A stretch of DNA of 64,000 nt from Neostapfia colusana (lineage: Eukaryota > Streptophyta > Magnoliopsida > Poales > Poaceae). Position numbers and translations under genes: made by a program. A model generated the notes under the pieces. The model searched no databases, was not told the origin of the DNA, and was given only the letters and a program-made list of their open reading frames with translations. Of this stretch, positions 52,877 through 64,000 are shown one piece after another; position 1 is the stretch's first letter; every line of letters begins with the position of its first letter. The stretch lies in assembly GCA_030760725.1 (NCBI GenBank), contig JASWHV010000018.1, positions 19,562,273 through 19,626,272 on the forward strand, in the 5' to 3' direction.

Positions 52877-52889
52877 GGCTCTGATACCA
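52877..52889 (-). other. Primer-binding site of C
   Basis: Plus strand ggctctgatacca; minus TGGTATCAGAGCC, 4 bp inside the 5' LTR. Confidence 0.92.
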
Positions 52890-52893
52890 CCTC

Positions 52894-55800
52894 TGTCACA
52901 CCCGGTTTTTCCGAAGAAACAACCAAGTGAATATCACATGTATGCCAGGATCATTTTCTCATACATGTGATGACAAATAGTGAAGCATCATTTATTACAA
53001 GCCAGGTGTCGAATATAAATAAGTCTTACATCGCAAATGTCTCAATGGACACTAGTGCTTCATCACAAGTAAATAAACTAGCAGCGGAATATTATTCTTT
53101 AGGGCTCCATCACAGGCGTTGCCCGGGGGTCTTCATGAACCTAAAAGCCTTCCTCGGGTCCAAAATCTTGGTCATTATACACCACCTCATTATCTTGACC
53201 TGAGCAGCAATATAAACCAACAAATATGCAAGGTTGAGTACCAATGGTACTCAGCAAGTGTGGGAAAATTATATCATGCATGGCTAGAACAAGGAGAGGT
53301 TGAACTCATGGTTAAAGCACTACGCAATTAATACCTATCACCTTAGCTTATTAAGCACCTACATTACTACACAGGTGAAATGGTCCCAATCTCCCATCCC
53401 ATCATTGTAATCCAATAACCATAACATCATTACCAATGTTAAGCTCCCCGCTTAACTTCGAAAACCGTCAATCCTCTAATCATGAATAAGTTCAGGCCGC
53501 TCTTGACCGTGAGCACGGCTGTCAAGACAGTTTTGACTCTGCAGAGTTTGTACCACTGTACCCACAAGTAGTGATTTCATCCCCCGTTGCCGGGTGGACT
53601 AAAAGAACCTCCATTATGCCAGTGGCTACGATCCACATTCACACTTCCAAGGTGTGCGGCCAAGAGATCACTACGAAGCCTTTACAAAGGGATTCCCGAC
53701 GAGCGTGGGCCCACTGAGGTTTCACCCCTAACAGCATACAAGAGGCTCCAACCCCGCTGCAGTGGCCCCCTCTTGAGCCTTGCGGTTCATACGGTAGTCC
53801 AGCTGACACCTACTCCCCGCACCATCCAACACACCCATACTACGCCGGGGATACACCTAATTAATTGGCCAAGTTGCCCCATCTCAGCATGTGGTTGGCA
53901 CTGTAAAGCCGGGTTGCATGCTCCATGAACCGGTCCTTAGGATCCAGGCAAGTACTAAACACAAACCCAAGTCTCATGCACCCAGCACACAACCAAAACA
54001 TCCAACTTGCCTTGATCCCTACCTCTACATAATTCACAATGTCTCATTCAAGAGTATGGTAAAATAAACTGATGATCTCATATCCCATATATTCCATTCT
54101 AAGCATGGCTAAGCATATGCATGTAAATAAATGACATGACAAAATAAATCCCAACCCAAGCTACAAGGAAACAAGGTAATGCAATTCTAGGGAAACTTTC
54201 CTAGCATGGGTTTCATATTTCATTTGACAATGCAAAATAATTCTATCTACACATTCTATCATAGGATCAAAGTGGTCAAGGACACTTGCCTCCTTCTTGC
54301 TGCTCTTGAAATGGGTAGTCCTGATCTTGGAAAGAAATAACTTGCTCTTGAACAGGTTCTACTTCATACCATCACACATAGCAAAAGAAAAACAACAATC
54401 ATTAGACATAATTCACACTTACACTTCATACAAACCACACATTCATATTTATGAAAGTTCTTTACCATTATATGTGTTGTGGTTACTTTATGTGTGTTAA
54501 GTTGTGACTTGCATGCACTTTTAACCATATATATATGATTCCTATTTTTGGTGTCCACATTTATACTTGCATACAATGTGCCTTCACAATTTCTATGAAC
54601 CCTAAATTGAATTCTTTGTATTTTAGAAACTCCATTTATCATTTACTAGTTGCTATATTTTCAGATTTATATTCCTATGCATAATTGTGTATTTTATTAT
54701 TAAATTAGTAATACACATCACCTAAACAGATTAGGTTCTGGTCCCAAATAATTTAAAATCATATTTTGACCTTGGCTTATGACGTAGACCATTTCATAAT
54801 TATTTTCCCTATTTTTCTATATCTATTCTTTACTTAAAAATGTGTCCCTATACTAATAAAATGTGAATAATAGATAAAACAGATTTATTTCAGCTCAAAA
54901 ATATATTTTTATCTCACTCCAAAGTTTTCTAAGTACTGAGAAAGTTTTTAATAAATTTAGACAATTATGGTTGTCCCCCTTTTAATTTTTAAACACTAGT
55001 TACATATTCAATTTTCTAAATTAAATACTAAACAAGGCTAAAATAATGAATTCACCCCATTACAGGGTCTATAATATTATTTTCATAATTTCCAGGGGTC
55101 TATCTACACTTATCAGAGGTGTTTTTCCTAATTTCTATTAAGTCCAGGGGTTAAAACTGATTTTTAAATGGATTTACATGATTTTCTGGAGTTCCAGGGG
55201 CTAGATCTGAAGTTTCCGGGGCTAGCTCTCAATTCCAGAGAACCCCAGGGGGTAGCACGTAAGAATTCCAGTCTTTATAACGCGGGGTCGACGTGGACCG
55301 TCCGATTTTAAACCGACGGCTGAGATTATAACATCGAACCGGTACGCGGGGTTTTAAAGTCTACCGTGCGATTTAAAATAAACGTCGCTCTGATCGAACG
55401 CGGGCGGCGCTGCCGGCGGCGCACGGCGGCGGGAAGCGGCGATCTCGCCGGAAAGTTTCGGATCCTCGAGAATTCTGCCTAGAACTGTGATCTTATGGCC
55501 TAGATCGGTAGAGGGGAGGTCAGGGATCTCACCTCGGGGGTTTTCTCGAGCTCGGGGGTCCTGGAAAGTGGTCGGCGGCGAGGTCCGAGGCAAAACCACG
55601 GCGAAGCTCGTCGGCGCTGTGTTTGCACCGTAACTCTCCGAGTTTTCTGCACCTGCCAAGTTCCCCGGAGGCGGTGGATCAAAACCAGCGAGTTAGATCA
55701 GAGTTTCCGAGCTTAGATCGGCCAGAATTCACCGGCGAAGTCTCGGTGCTCACCGGAGTAAAAATCGGCGATCGCGTGGGAAAAACTGATCGGATCGGGG

Positions 55801-56212
55801 GTTTTTATAGCCGGGGAAGGGCGGTGGGTCTGTTGTGATCGAGTTGGAGTCCTCTGGGACCGGAATTCGGCTGCGGGACGCGGTTTCCAGATCGGTTGCG
55901 ATCGCGCGCGCGGGAGAGAGTCCGGGGTCGCGGGGTTAGGGATGACATGTGGGTCCCACCCGTCGGTGAGAGGCAGCGCGGCGCGCGCGGGGGCGGGCTG
56001 GCGCGGGAGTTGCTGGGCCGGCTGGCGGTTTCGGCCCACTGGCCAGTTTTTTCCCGTTTTCCTTTTTCTTTTTCCATTTCTTTTCTGTTTTGAGTATAAT
56101 TTGAATTCCAGTTTGAATTTGAATTTTTGCAAAACATGCAACACGTCCAAAAATTTTTAAATTCCCCTCTGAACATGGTTTTGGGTTTTGAATCAAAATT
56201 TGGGGTGTTACA
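52894..56212 (-). repeat. Element C 5' LTR
   Basis: 3319 bp. It lacks 17 bp found at about 46229-46245 in the 3' LTR; the deletion lies between acg direct repeats. This shortens the 96-codon leader frame. Hairpin 53236-53252. Confidence 0.95.
55802..55810 (-). promoter_or_regulatory. TATA box of element C 5' LTR
   Basis: CTATAAAAA on the minus strand, the promoter expected to drive orf0 and gag-pol of C. Confidence 0.7.
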
Positions 56213-57913
56213 TATACGGATCATAAGAGTTTGAAGTACATATTCACACAACCAGATCTCAACCTTAGACAAAGGAGATGGTTAGAGCTAATCAATGACT
56301 TTGATGTGGGCATCAACTATCATCCCGGGAAAGCAAACGTCGTGGCCGATGCTTTGAGTCGGAAAGTGCAGGTCAATAAGTTGAGCTTGAAGGACATGCC
56401 CGCAGAATTGAAGGACGAGGTTATAAGACTCAATCTATGTCTAGTAAATAGTGGTGAAGCCATAGCCATGGAAGTGGACTCCACACTCGAGCAAGACATA
56501 CGCGAGGGCCAAAAGAATGATGAGAAGATACAAGAGATCAGACAGCTCATCAAGGAAAATAAAGCTCCTGGTTTTAGAGAGGATGAACAGGGAACCGTGT
56601 GGCACGGGAAAAGGATCTGTGTGCCAGAAGTAAAAGAGATCCGTGAATTAATTTTGAAGGAGGCTCACGATTCCGACTATTCCATTCATCCTGGGAGTAC
56701 GAAGATGTACCAGGACCTCAAAAGCAGATATTGGTGGTATGGCATGAAGCGAGATGTCGCGGAACATGTTGCCCTATGTGACACATGTCAGTTGGTGAAA
56801 GCAGAACATCAACGACCCGCGGGATTGTTGCAACCACTCAAAGTACCTGAATGGAAGTGGGAAGAAATCAGCATGGATTTTGTCGTGGGATTGCCTAGGA
56901 CCCAATCCGGGTATGATTCAATATGGGTCATTATTGATAGGCTAACCAAGGTAGCTCATTTCATTCCTGTGAAAGAAAGCTACAGTGGATCCAAATTGGC
57001 AGAATTGTACATGTCAAGGATTGTGTGTTACCATGGAGTGCCAAAGAAGATAGTGTCGGACCGAGGGACACATTTCACCTCGAGGTTTTGGCAGAAGTTG
57101 CATGAAACCATAGGAACCCATCTGAACTTCAGTTCTGCCTATCATCCTCAAACTGACGGGCAGACGGAGAGAACCAATCAGATCCTTGAAGATATGTTAA
57201 GGGCATGTGCACTCAAAAACAATAGGAGTTGGGACAAGAACTTACCGTATGCGGAGTTTTCCTATAACAACAGTTATCAAGCTAGTATGAAAATGTCACC
57301 GTTTGAAGCTTTGTATGGAAGGAAGTGCAGAACTCCTCTATTTTGGAACCAAACAGGAGAAAGTAAAGTGTTTGGTCCAGAAGTGCTACAAGAAGCCGAA
57401 GCGAAGGTGAGGGAGATTCGCAACAACTTGAGGATAGCACAAACACGCCAGAAGAGTTATGCTGATGTACGAAGAAGAGAACTCGTTTTCAACGTGGGAG
57501 ACTATGTTTATCTCAAGGTGTCCCCTATCAGAGGACTTCGTCGGTTCAAGGTGAAAGGGAAGTTGTCACCTCGATACATCGGACCCTTTCAAGTTTTGGA
57601 AAGAAAAGGCGAAGTGGCGTACCAACTAGAGTTACCGGTCCATCTATCGGACGTGCACGATGTATTTCATGTGTCACAACTCAAGAAATGCCTGAGGACG
57701 CCTGAAGAGGTGTTACCCATAAATGAAGTGGATGTAGCTGAGGATTTGTCTTATGCCGAGCAACCATACAAGATTTTGGAGACGATGGAACGCCTCACCA
57801 GAAATAAAAGAATCCGGATGTGCAAGGTGCAGTGGAAGCATCACTCAGAAGAGGAAGCTACCTGGGAACGGGAAGATGAACTCAAGGCACAATTTCCGGA
57901 ATTGTTTTCTTAG
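56213..57913 (+). pseudogene. pol: Element B gag-pol, second part (RNase H end, integrase, chromodomain)
   Basis: Resumes with the second TATAC copy and DHKSLKYIF of RNase H (first Met at 56231). It continues open through the integrase zinc finger, D,D35E core (SMDFVVGLP, SDRGTHF, TDGQTERTNQ), the PRYIGPF region and the chromodomain to TAG at 57911-57913. One conspicuous change is GTHF for GTQF after the second Asp. The segment is separated from its start codon by 12.5 kb of element C. Confidence 0.93.
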
Positions 57914-57937
57914 AAACACCAATCTCAAGGACGAGAT

Positions 57938-57957
57938 TTCTTTTAAGGGGGTAGAGC
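57938..57957 (+). other. Polypurine tract of element B
   Basis: TTCTTTTAAGGGGGTAGAGC directly before the 3' LTR at 57958. Confidence 0.85.
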
Positions 57958-60900
57958 TGTAACACCCCAAATTTTGATTCAAAACCCAAAACCATGTTCA
58001 GAGGGGAATTTAAAAATTTTTGGACGTGTTGCATGTTTTGCAAAAATTCAAATTCAAACTGGAATTCAAATTATACTCAAAACAGAAAAGAAATGGAAAA
58101 AGATAAAGGAAAACGGGAAAAAACTGGCCAGTGGGCCGAAACCGCCAGCCGGCCCAGCTACCCCCGCGCCAGCCCGCCCCCGCGCGCGCCGCGCTGCCTC
58201 TCACCGACGGGTGGGACCCACATGTCATCCCTAACCTCGCGACCCCGGACTCTCTCCTGCGCGCGCGATCGCAACCGATCTGGAAACCGCGTCCCACAGC
58301 CGAATTCCGGTCCCAGAGGACTCCAACTCGATCACAACAGACCCACCGCCCTCCTCCGGCTATAAAAACCCCCGATCCGATCAGTTTTTCCCACGCGATC
58401 GCCGATTTTCACTCCGGTGAGCACCGAGACTTCGCCGGTGAATTCTGGCCGATCTAAGCTCGGAAACTCTAATCTAACTCGCTGGTTTTGATCCACCGCC
58501 TCCGGGGAACTTTGCAGGTGCAGAAAACTCGGAGAGTTATGGTGCAAACACAGCGCCGACGAGCTTCGCCGTGGTTTTGCCTCGGACCTCGCCGCCGATC
58601 ACTTTCCAGGACCCCCGAGCTCGAGAAAACCCCCGAGGTGAGATCACTGACCTCCCCTCTACCGATCTAGGCCATAAGATCACAGTTCTAGGCAGAATTC
58701 TCGAGGATCCGAAAGTTTCCGGCGAGATCGCCGCTTCCCGCCGCCGTGCGCCGCCGGCAGCGCCGCCCGCGCTCGATCAGAGCGACGTGGCCGCTTGTGC
58801 GCCGTTTATTTTAAATCGCACGGTAGACTTTAAAACCCTGCGTACCGGTTCGATGTTATAATCTCGGCCGTCGGTTTAAAATCGGACGGTCCACGTCAGC
58901 CCCGCATTATAAAGACTGGAATTCTTACGTGCTACCCCCTGGGGTTCTCTGGAATTGAGAGCTAGCCCCGGAAACTTCAGATCTAACCCCTGGAACTCCA
59001 GAAAATCATGTAAATCCATTTAAAAATCAGTTTTAACCCCTGGACTTAATAGAAATTAGGAAAAACACCTCTGATAAGTGTAGCTAGACCCCTGGAAATT
59101 ATGAAAATAATATTATAGACCCTGTAATGGGGTGAACTCATTATTTTAGCCCTGTTTAGTATTTAATTTAGAAAATTGAGTATGTAACTAGGGTTTAAAA
59201 ATTAAAAAGGGGGACAAACATAATTGTCAAAATTAATTAAAACTTTCTCAGTACTTAGAAAACTTTGGAGTAAGATAAAAATATATTTTTGGGCTGAAAT
59301 AAATCTGTTTTATCTATTATTCACATTTATTAGTATAGGGACACATTTTTTTAAGTAAAGATTAGTTAAAGAAAAATAGGGAAAATAATTATGAAATAGT
59401 ATACATCATAAGCCATGGTCAAAATATGATTTTAAATTATTTAGGACCAGAACCTAATCTGTTTAGGTGATGTGTATTACTAATTTAATAATAAAATACC
59501 CAATTATGCATAGGAATATAAATTTGAAAATATAAGCAACTAGTAAATGATAAATGGAGTTTCTAAAATACAAAGAATTCAGTTTAGGGTTGATAGAAAT
59601 TGTGAAGGCACATTGTATGCAAGTATAAATGTGGACACCAAAAATAGGAATCATATATATATACATGGTTAAAAGTGCATGCAAGCCACAACTTAACACA
59701 TAAAGTAACCACAACACATATAATGGTAAAGAACTTTTATAAATATGAATGTGTGGTTTGTATGAAGTGTAAGTGTGAATTATGTCTTATGGAATGTTGT
59801 TTTTCTTTTGCTATGTGTGATGGTATGAAGTAGAACCTGTTCAAGAACAAGTTATTCATTTCCAAGACCAGGAATACCCATTTCAAGAGCAGCAAGAAGG
59901 AGGCAAGTGTCCTTGACCACTTTGATCCTATGCTAGGATGTGTAGATAGAATTATTTGCATTGTCAAATGAAATATGAAACCCATGCTAGGAAAGTTTCC
60001 CTAGAATTGCATTACCTTGTTTCCTTGAAGCTTGGGTTGGGATTTATTTTGTCATGTCATTTATTTACATGCATATGCTTAGCCATGCTTAGAATGGGAT
60101 ATTTGGGATATGAGATCATCAGTTTATTATACCATACTCTTGAATGAGCTATTGTGAGTTATGTAGAGGTAGGGATCAAGGCAAGTTGGATGTTTTGGTT
60201 GTGTGCTGGGTGCACGAGACTTGGGTTTGTGTTTAGTACTTGCCTGGATCCTAAGGACCGGTTCATGGAGCATGTAACCCGGCTTTACAGTGCCAACCAC
60301 ATGCTGAGATGGGGCAGCTTGGCCAATTAATTAGGTGTATCCCCGGCGTAGTATGGGTGTGTTGGAGGGTGCGGGGAATAGGTGTCAGCTGGACTACCAT
60401 ATGAACCGCAAGGCTCAAGAGGGGGCCACTGCAGCGGGGTTGGAGCCTCTTGTATGCTGTTAGGGGTGAAACCTCAGTGGGCCCATGCTCGTCGGGAATC
60501 CCTTTGTAAAGGCTTCGTAGTGATCTCTTGGCCGCACACCTGGGAAGTGTGAATGTGGATCGTAGCCACTGGCATAATGGAGGTTCTTTTAGTCCACCCG
60601 GCAACGGGGGATGAAATCACTACTTGTGGGTACAGTGGTACAAACTCTGCAGAGTCAAAACTGTCTTGACAGCCGTGCTCACGGTTAAGAGCGGCCTGGA
60701 CTTATTCATGATTAGAGGATTGATGGTTGTGAATGTTAAGCGGGGAGCTTAACATTGGTAATGAGGTTATGGTTATTGGATTATAATGATGGGATGGGAG
60801 ATTGGGACCATTTCACCTGTGTAGTAATGTAGGTGCTTAATAAGCTAAGGTGATAGGTATTAATTGCGTAGTGCTTTAACCATGAGTTCAAACTCTCCTT

Positions 60901-61297
60901 GTTCTAGCCATGCATGATATAATTTTTCCACACTTGCTGAGTACCATTGGTACCCAACCTTGCATATTTGTTGGTTTATATTGCTGCTCAGGTCAAGATA
61001 ATGAGGTGGTGTATAATGACCAAGATTTTGGACCCGAGGAAGGATTTTAGGTTCATGAAGACCCCCGGGCAACGCCTGTGATGGAGCCCTAAATAATAAT
61101 ATTCCGCTGCTAGTTTATTTACTTGTGATGAAGCATTAGTGTCCATTGAGACAATTGCGATGTAAGACTTATTTATATTCGACACCTGGCTTGTAATAAA
61201 TGATGCTTCACTATTTGTCATCACATGTATGAGAAAATGATCCTGGCATACATGTGATATTCACTTGGTTGTTTCTTCGGAAAAACCGGGTGTGACA
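57958..61297 (+). repeat. Element B 3' LTR
   Basis: 3340 bp, TGTAACACCCC to GGGTGTGACA, followed by GTAAC. The hairpin at 60939-60955 carries one mutation (tacccaac for tactcaac). Confidence 0.95.
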
Positions 61298-61302
61298 GTA
61301 AC

Positions 61303-63506
61303 CATCCCCATAACCATCCCAACTAATCATGGCAGTTTAGCCAGGTGCTCGTGACCGTAAGCTCGGCTATCATGATAGTTTTAGACTCTGCAGAGTGTGC
61401 ACCTCTTTACCCACAAGTTTGTGATTTCGTCACCCGTCGGCGACTGCAGAACCTCCATTATACCAGTACACATCCGTCGGTGTATGGTCAAGAGATCACA
61501 AAATAGCCTTTACAAAGGGGTTACTAGATGTATGGACTCACTAAGGTTTCACCGGCAGGCTAGAATCTCCAATTCTCCCACCCACGGGCCCCCTCTTGTG
61601 CCATGCAGTTCCCAGGGAAGTCCTCACTCGACTCCCATTCCTCGCGCCTTCCACAGTCCATAACACTCTAGCAACTTACCTAATTACTCAGCTAAGCCGC
61701 ACCCATACTTGGCCTTGTGGTGACACTGTTATCCTGGCATGTGTATGCATGAACCGGTCCTTAGATCTACGGCAAGTAAAACCACCATCTCATGCTACCT
61801 CATTTACAAACCCAGGCTTGCCTAGATCTCCCTCCGATCCATGTTCATTAACATCATCAGTTTCTCATTATCATTACGAGTGCAGTTAGCTAGACACATA
61901 TATCTCGCTTCCCAATCCCATAGACTCAGCGAAGCATAAAGCAAAAACCATACCCGACTCATAAACTTCCCAGTCGACAAGGGTGGTTTAACCAATACTA
62001 GTAAACTCCTATAAAAAGAGTTTCCCATCATGTTTGACTCAGCACACACACCTTTTTGCAAAACAAAACAGTTTTATCCAAAACATAGGATCAATATGGT
62101 CAAGGAGCACTTGCCTTGTTCTTGCGGTTCCGGTTGTTCTTGATTCTCAAAACCTTGTTGCTGTAGCTCGTCGTAGACAGCTCCCTAAGCTTGTCCTGCT
62201 ATGTAGGGTCACGTGCATACAGGATTTATGGCAATCAATATTTATGCACAAACCTTAAACTAGATGCGATGATGCATATGCATGCTATCTCATGATTAGT
62301 TTTATTAGATTGATCGGTACGTGTTCTTGCATGGCCTTGTATGGACAGAGGTGTTCGGATCAAAGGTGGCGATGATCTTGTCTTAGATTAAACTGATCAT
62401 CAAGTGATCTGCCCACGAGAAGGCTTCTGTTCGAAAGGAATTGAAGAACAGATGCAAAGAGATGAACACAATGATATTGAAGTCCTACCTCACGTTCTTC
62501 TTGACTTCGAGGTCCTCCTCAGACCGCTCGGTTCTTCTCCGATGATCTCCCTTGTTGCGCTTCAGCGATGGTTTGCTCGGCGAGTTAGGGCTAGGGCTCT
62601 AAGTCATCGGCTCAGGAGTCGAAAGAGAAGTTTGGGGTTTCGGCCAGAGGTTTTGGGTTCTATTTATAATCGGGAAGAGAAGAGTCCTAATCTGATTGTA
62701 TCCCGAATAAGAGTCTTATTCAGATCTTTGTTGGATTCTAACATCTTATCTTTAGTAACATTGTGGAATTTAGATCGGTTTCTGTTGCGTACCGGTATCT
62801 TTACGCGTAAAAACCGCTCCAGAACTTGTTACCTCCGCGATGATGAGCTCCGGAAGCTCCATGTGTCCTTCCGGGGCCTGGTATCTTCTCCTTCGCAGAG
62901 ATGAGCTCCGGTTGTGCCGCGTGTCACGAGCGAGACCTCCCCCTTCTTCGGAGGCGAGCTCTGTGCACGCCACGTGTTGGCGCCGGTCTTCCCTCTCTTC
63001 CTTCCTCAGGAACATGCCCCGAGGTCGACACGTGTCTAGCAACGAAAGACCTCCCGGAGATAAGCTCCGGTGGCGACACGTGTTCGATAGATCCGGACTT
63101 CTCTGAGATGAGCTCCGAGATCGACACGTATCCCGCGCGACTGGTCCTCTGATTTCCGCGAGGACTAGCTCCGAGGATGACACGTGGCTTGCGGAAATGC
63201 CTTTGCTTCTTCTACAGAGGCTAGCTCCGTGGGCAACACGTGTCCCACAGGATCGGACCTCTCCCCTTGTGGCGATGAGCCCTGAACCTGCCACGTAGCT
63301 CTTTTAGTGGCGGACCTCTCTTCACTTCGCAGGGACGAGCTCCGAACACGCCACGTGGCCAGCGGCCGCGGTAAGTTGTCTTCGGCACTCTTGGAGGGCT
63401 TTATTGGCTATTCTTTTGATAATTCTCTCTGTTCCTATTTTTCATTAAAATGTTTCCTCTTCATAGAACATGAACATATGCTGACACCCGAGGCGAGGGT
63501 GTCACA
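61303..63506 (-). repeat. Element D 3' LTR, proximal fragment
   Basis: Continues D's LTR after B, ending GGGTGTCACA at 63506. Contains the minus-strand TATA (62660-62668) and the G-box-like array. The total D LTR is about 2.97 kb. Confidence 0.92.
62850..63370 (-). promoter_or_regulatory. U3 array of G-box-like repeats, D 3' LTR
   Basis: Cores near 62861, 62920, 62969, 63028, 63076, 63124, 63180, 63237, 63291 and 63352, reading mostly (A/C)CACGTG(T/G), each preceded on the plus strand by gagctccg. Same number and spacing as in E despite clear sequence divergence between D and E. Confidence 0.7.
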
Positions 63507-64000
63507 AATCTACCCCCCTTAAATTGAATCTCGCCCTCGAGAATAGGAAATAGATGGGGGAATTCCGCCTTGATATCCTCTTCACGCTCCCATGTGGCCT
63601 CAGCTTTGGTGTGATGGCTCCATTGTAACTTGCACCATCGAATCACCTTGTTTCGGGTGACCCTTTCCTTTACGTCCAAGATTCGGACAGGGTGTTCTGT
63701 GTATGTCAGGTCTTCTTGAAGTTCAAGCTCTTCCATTGACACTTGTTCCTCTGGTACTCTCAAGCACTTCTTGAGCTGGGATACATGAAACATGTCATGT
63801 ACGTTGGAGAGGTGGTTTGGGAGCTCTAGTTGATAGGCTACTTCTCCTCGCTTGTCCAAAATCTTAAATGGTCCGATGTAGCGAGGTGCTAGCTTGCCTT
63901 TGATGCTGAAACATCGTTGGCCTCGGATAGGCGATACCTTAAGGTATACGAAGTCTCCCATTTCAAAGGTGAACTTCCTACGCCTATTGTCCGCATAGCC
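63461..64000 (-). CDS. pol: Element D Pol C terminus (chromodomain), partial, altered stop
   Basis: Enters from the right edge reading GYADNRRRKFTFEMGDFVYLKVSPIRG, then PRYIGPFKIL and a chromodomain (YTEHPVRILDVKERV..CKLQW..ATWEREEDI). In E the frame ends right after the chromodomain. In D a small length change after EFPHLF shifts the frame so that it reads through the polypurine tract and into the LTR, stopping at 63461. The extra ~25 residues are therefore encoded by the priming tract and LTR and are unlikely to be useful. The upstream part of pol lies beyond the window. Confidence 0.88.
   Translation of the reverse strand, partial: GYADNRRRKFTFEMGDFVYLKVSPIRGQRCFSIKGKLAPRYIGPFKILDKRGEVAYQLELPNHLSNVHDMFHVSQLKKCLRVPEEQVSMEELELQEDLTYTEHPVRILDVKERVTRNKVIRWCKLQWSHHTKAEATWEREEDIKAEFPHLFPILEGEIQFKGGRFVTPSPRVSAYVHVL
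63507..63524 (-). other. Polypurine tract of element D
   Basis: Minus strand TTTAAGGGGGGTAGATT next to the LTR start, as in E. Confidence 0.8.

Larger units (their letters stand above)
43744..56212 (-). mobile_element. Ty3/gypsy chromovirus C (A family), intact
   Basis: Minus-strand element inside B's RNase H coding region, flanked by TATAC (43739-43743, 56213-56217). 5' LTR 52894-56212, 3' LTR 43744-47079. Primer site, orf0 and gag-pol are all open. The LTRs differ by about 20 substitutions by eye plus one 17-bp deletion in the 5' LTR (at about 55384), so the insertion is recent. Of the elements here it is the best candidate for an autonomous copy. Confidence 0.95.
36344..61297 (+). mobile_element. 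Ty3/gypsy chromovirus B (A family), hosts element C
   Basis: Plus-strand element flanked by GTAAC (36339-36343, 61298-61302). LTRs 36344-39683 and 57958-61297, both exactly 3340 bp and differing at roughly 0.5% by eye. Order: primer site, orf0 (broken), gag-pol (interrupted at 43743 by C, resuming after the TATAC duplication), polypurine tract. The total without C is about 12.5 kb. Loss of a catalytic RT aspartate and the orf0 frameshift make it non-autonomous. It was mobilised recently. Confidence 0.95.
35582..64000 (-). mobile_element. Ty3/gypsy element D (E family), partial, runs off the right edge
   Basis: 3' LTR = 35582-36343 plus 61303-63506, split by element B. The polypurine tract (63507-63524) and the 3' end of pol follow, and the rest is outside the window. 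The LTR reads TGTGACGCCCTC on the left and GGGTGTCACA on the right, the inverse of E's LTR. It is inserted in copia G's gag; the flanking 5 bases TCACG (35577-35581) would be one target copy. The body and 5' LTR must lie beyond 64000. Confidence 0.9.

Noticed and set aside
55713..56150. 145-codon frame MDVLHVLQKFKFKLEF... in A-family LTRs
   Set aside because: It starts in U3 upstream of the TATA and crosses the promoter; its low-complexity lysine-rich start reflects AT-rich DNA. No domain.
1..64000. Host protein-coding genes, tRNA, rRNA or microRNA genes
   Set aside because: Every segment longer than 300 bp fits within the boundaries of a named element, and no cloverleaf, rRNA or host-domain signature was seen apart from primer sites that copy the tRNA-Met complement.

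Overview
The window is plant nuclear DNA, almost certainly from a large-genome grass. All of it can be assigned to transposable elements and I see no host gene, tRNA or rRNA. The evidence is the ~3.0-3.4 kb LTRs, Ty3/gypsy chromoviruses with gag-pol in a single frame and a C-terminal chromodomain, initiator-Met-tRNA primer sites, a CACTA (En/Spm) end, and insertions nested up to three deep. Letters A-G are my own labels.

Layout. 1-3736: right end of a CACTA transposon (TIR at 3736) with the 3' exons of a TnpA-like gene. It lies in a Ty1/copia LTR (F; 3737-3892 and 30965-31530). F is split by gypsy element E (plus strand, 3893-30964, TSD CTGTT). E is split just after its primer site by gypsy element A (minus strand, 6968-23074, TSD TATTA). 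A's 3' LTR is in turn split by a solo LTR of its own family (A', 7170-10621). From 31531 to 35581 lies a decayed, inverted copia coding remnant (G). At 35582 a second member of the E family begins (D, minus strand), and it runs off the right edge. D's LTR is split by element B (plus strand, A family, 36344-61297, TSD GTAAC). B's pol is split by element C (minus strand, A family, 43744-56212, TSD TATAC).

Two gypsy families, both Tekay/Del-like chromoviruses, account for nearly everything. The A family (A, A', B, C) has ~3.3-3.4 kb LTRs, a 1489-codon gag-pol and an extra upstream ORF ('orf0', 259 aa). A and C have both ORFs open. B has lost a catalytic RT aspartate and has a frameshifted orf0. 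The E family (E, D) has ~3.0 kb LTRs and no orf0. Its upstream control region is an array of about ten ~57-bp repeats, each centred on a G-box-like ACACGTG core. E's gag-pol has two single-base frameshifts.

Most interesting: in all three orf0 copies the protein begins with a sequence that matches the histone H3 tail residue for residue around K9 (TARKSTGG at the same distance from Met), in an element whose integrase carries a chromodomain with a degraded aromatic cage. Gag of the same family begins MAGRGKG, like the H4/H2A tail. Also notable are splice-acceptor-like sequences abutting every gag/orf0 start, an LTR hairpin with a compensatory base change between families, and a duplicated primer-binding region in E. 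All comparisons were made by eye; nothing was computed or searched.
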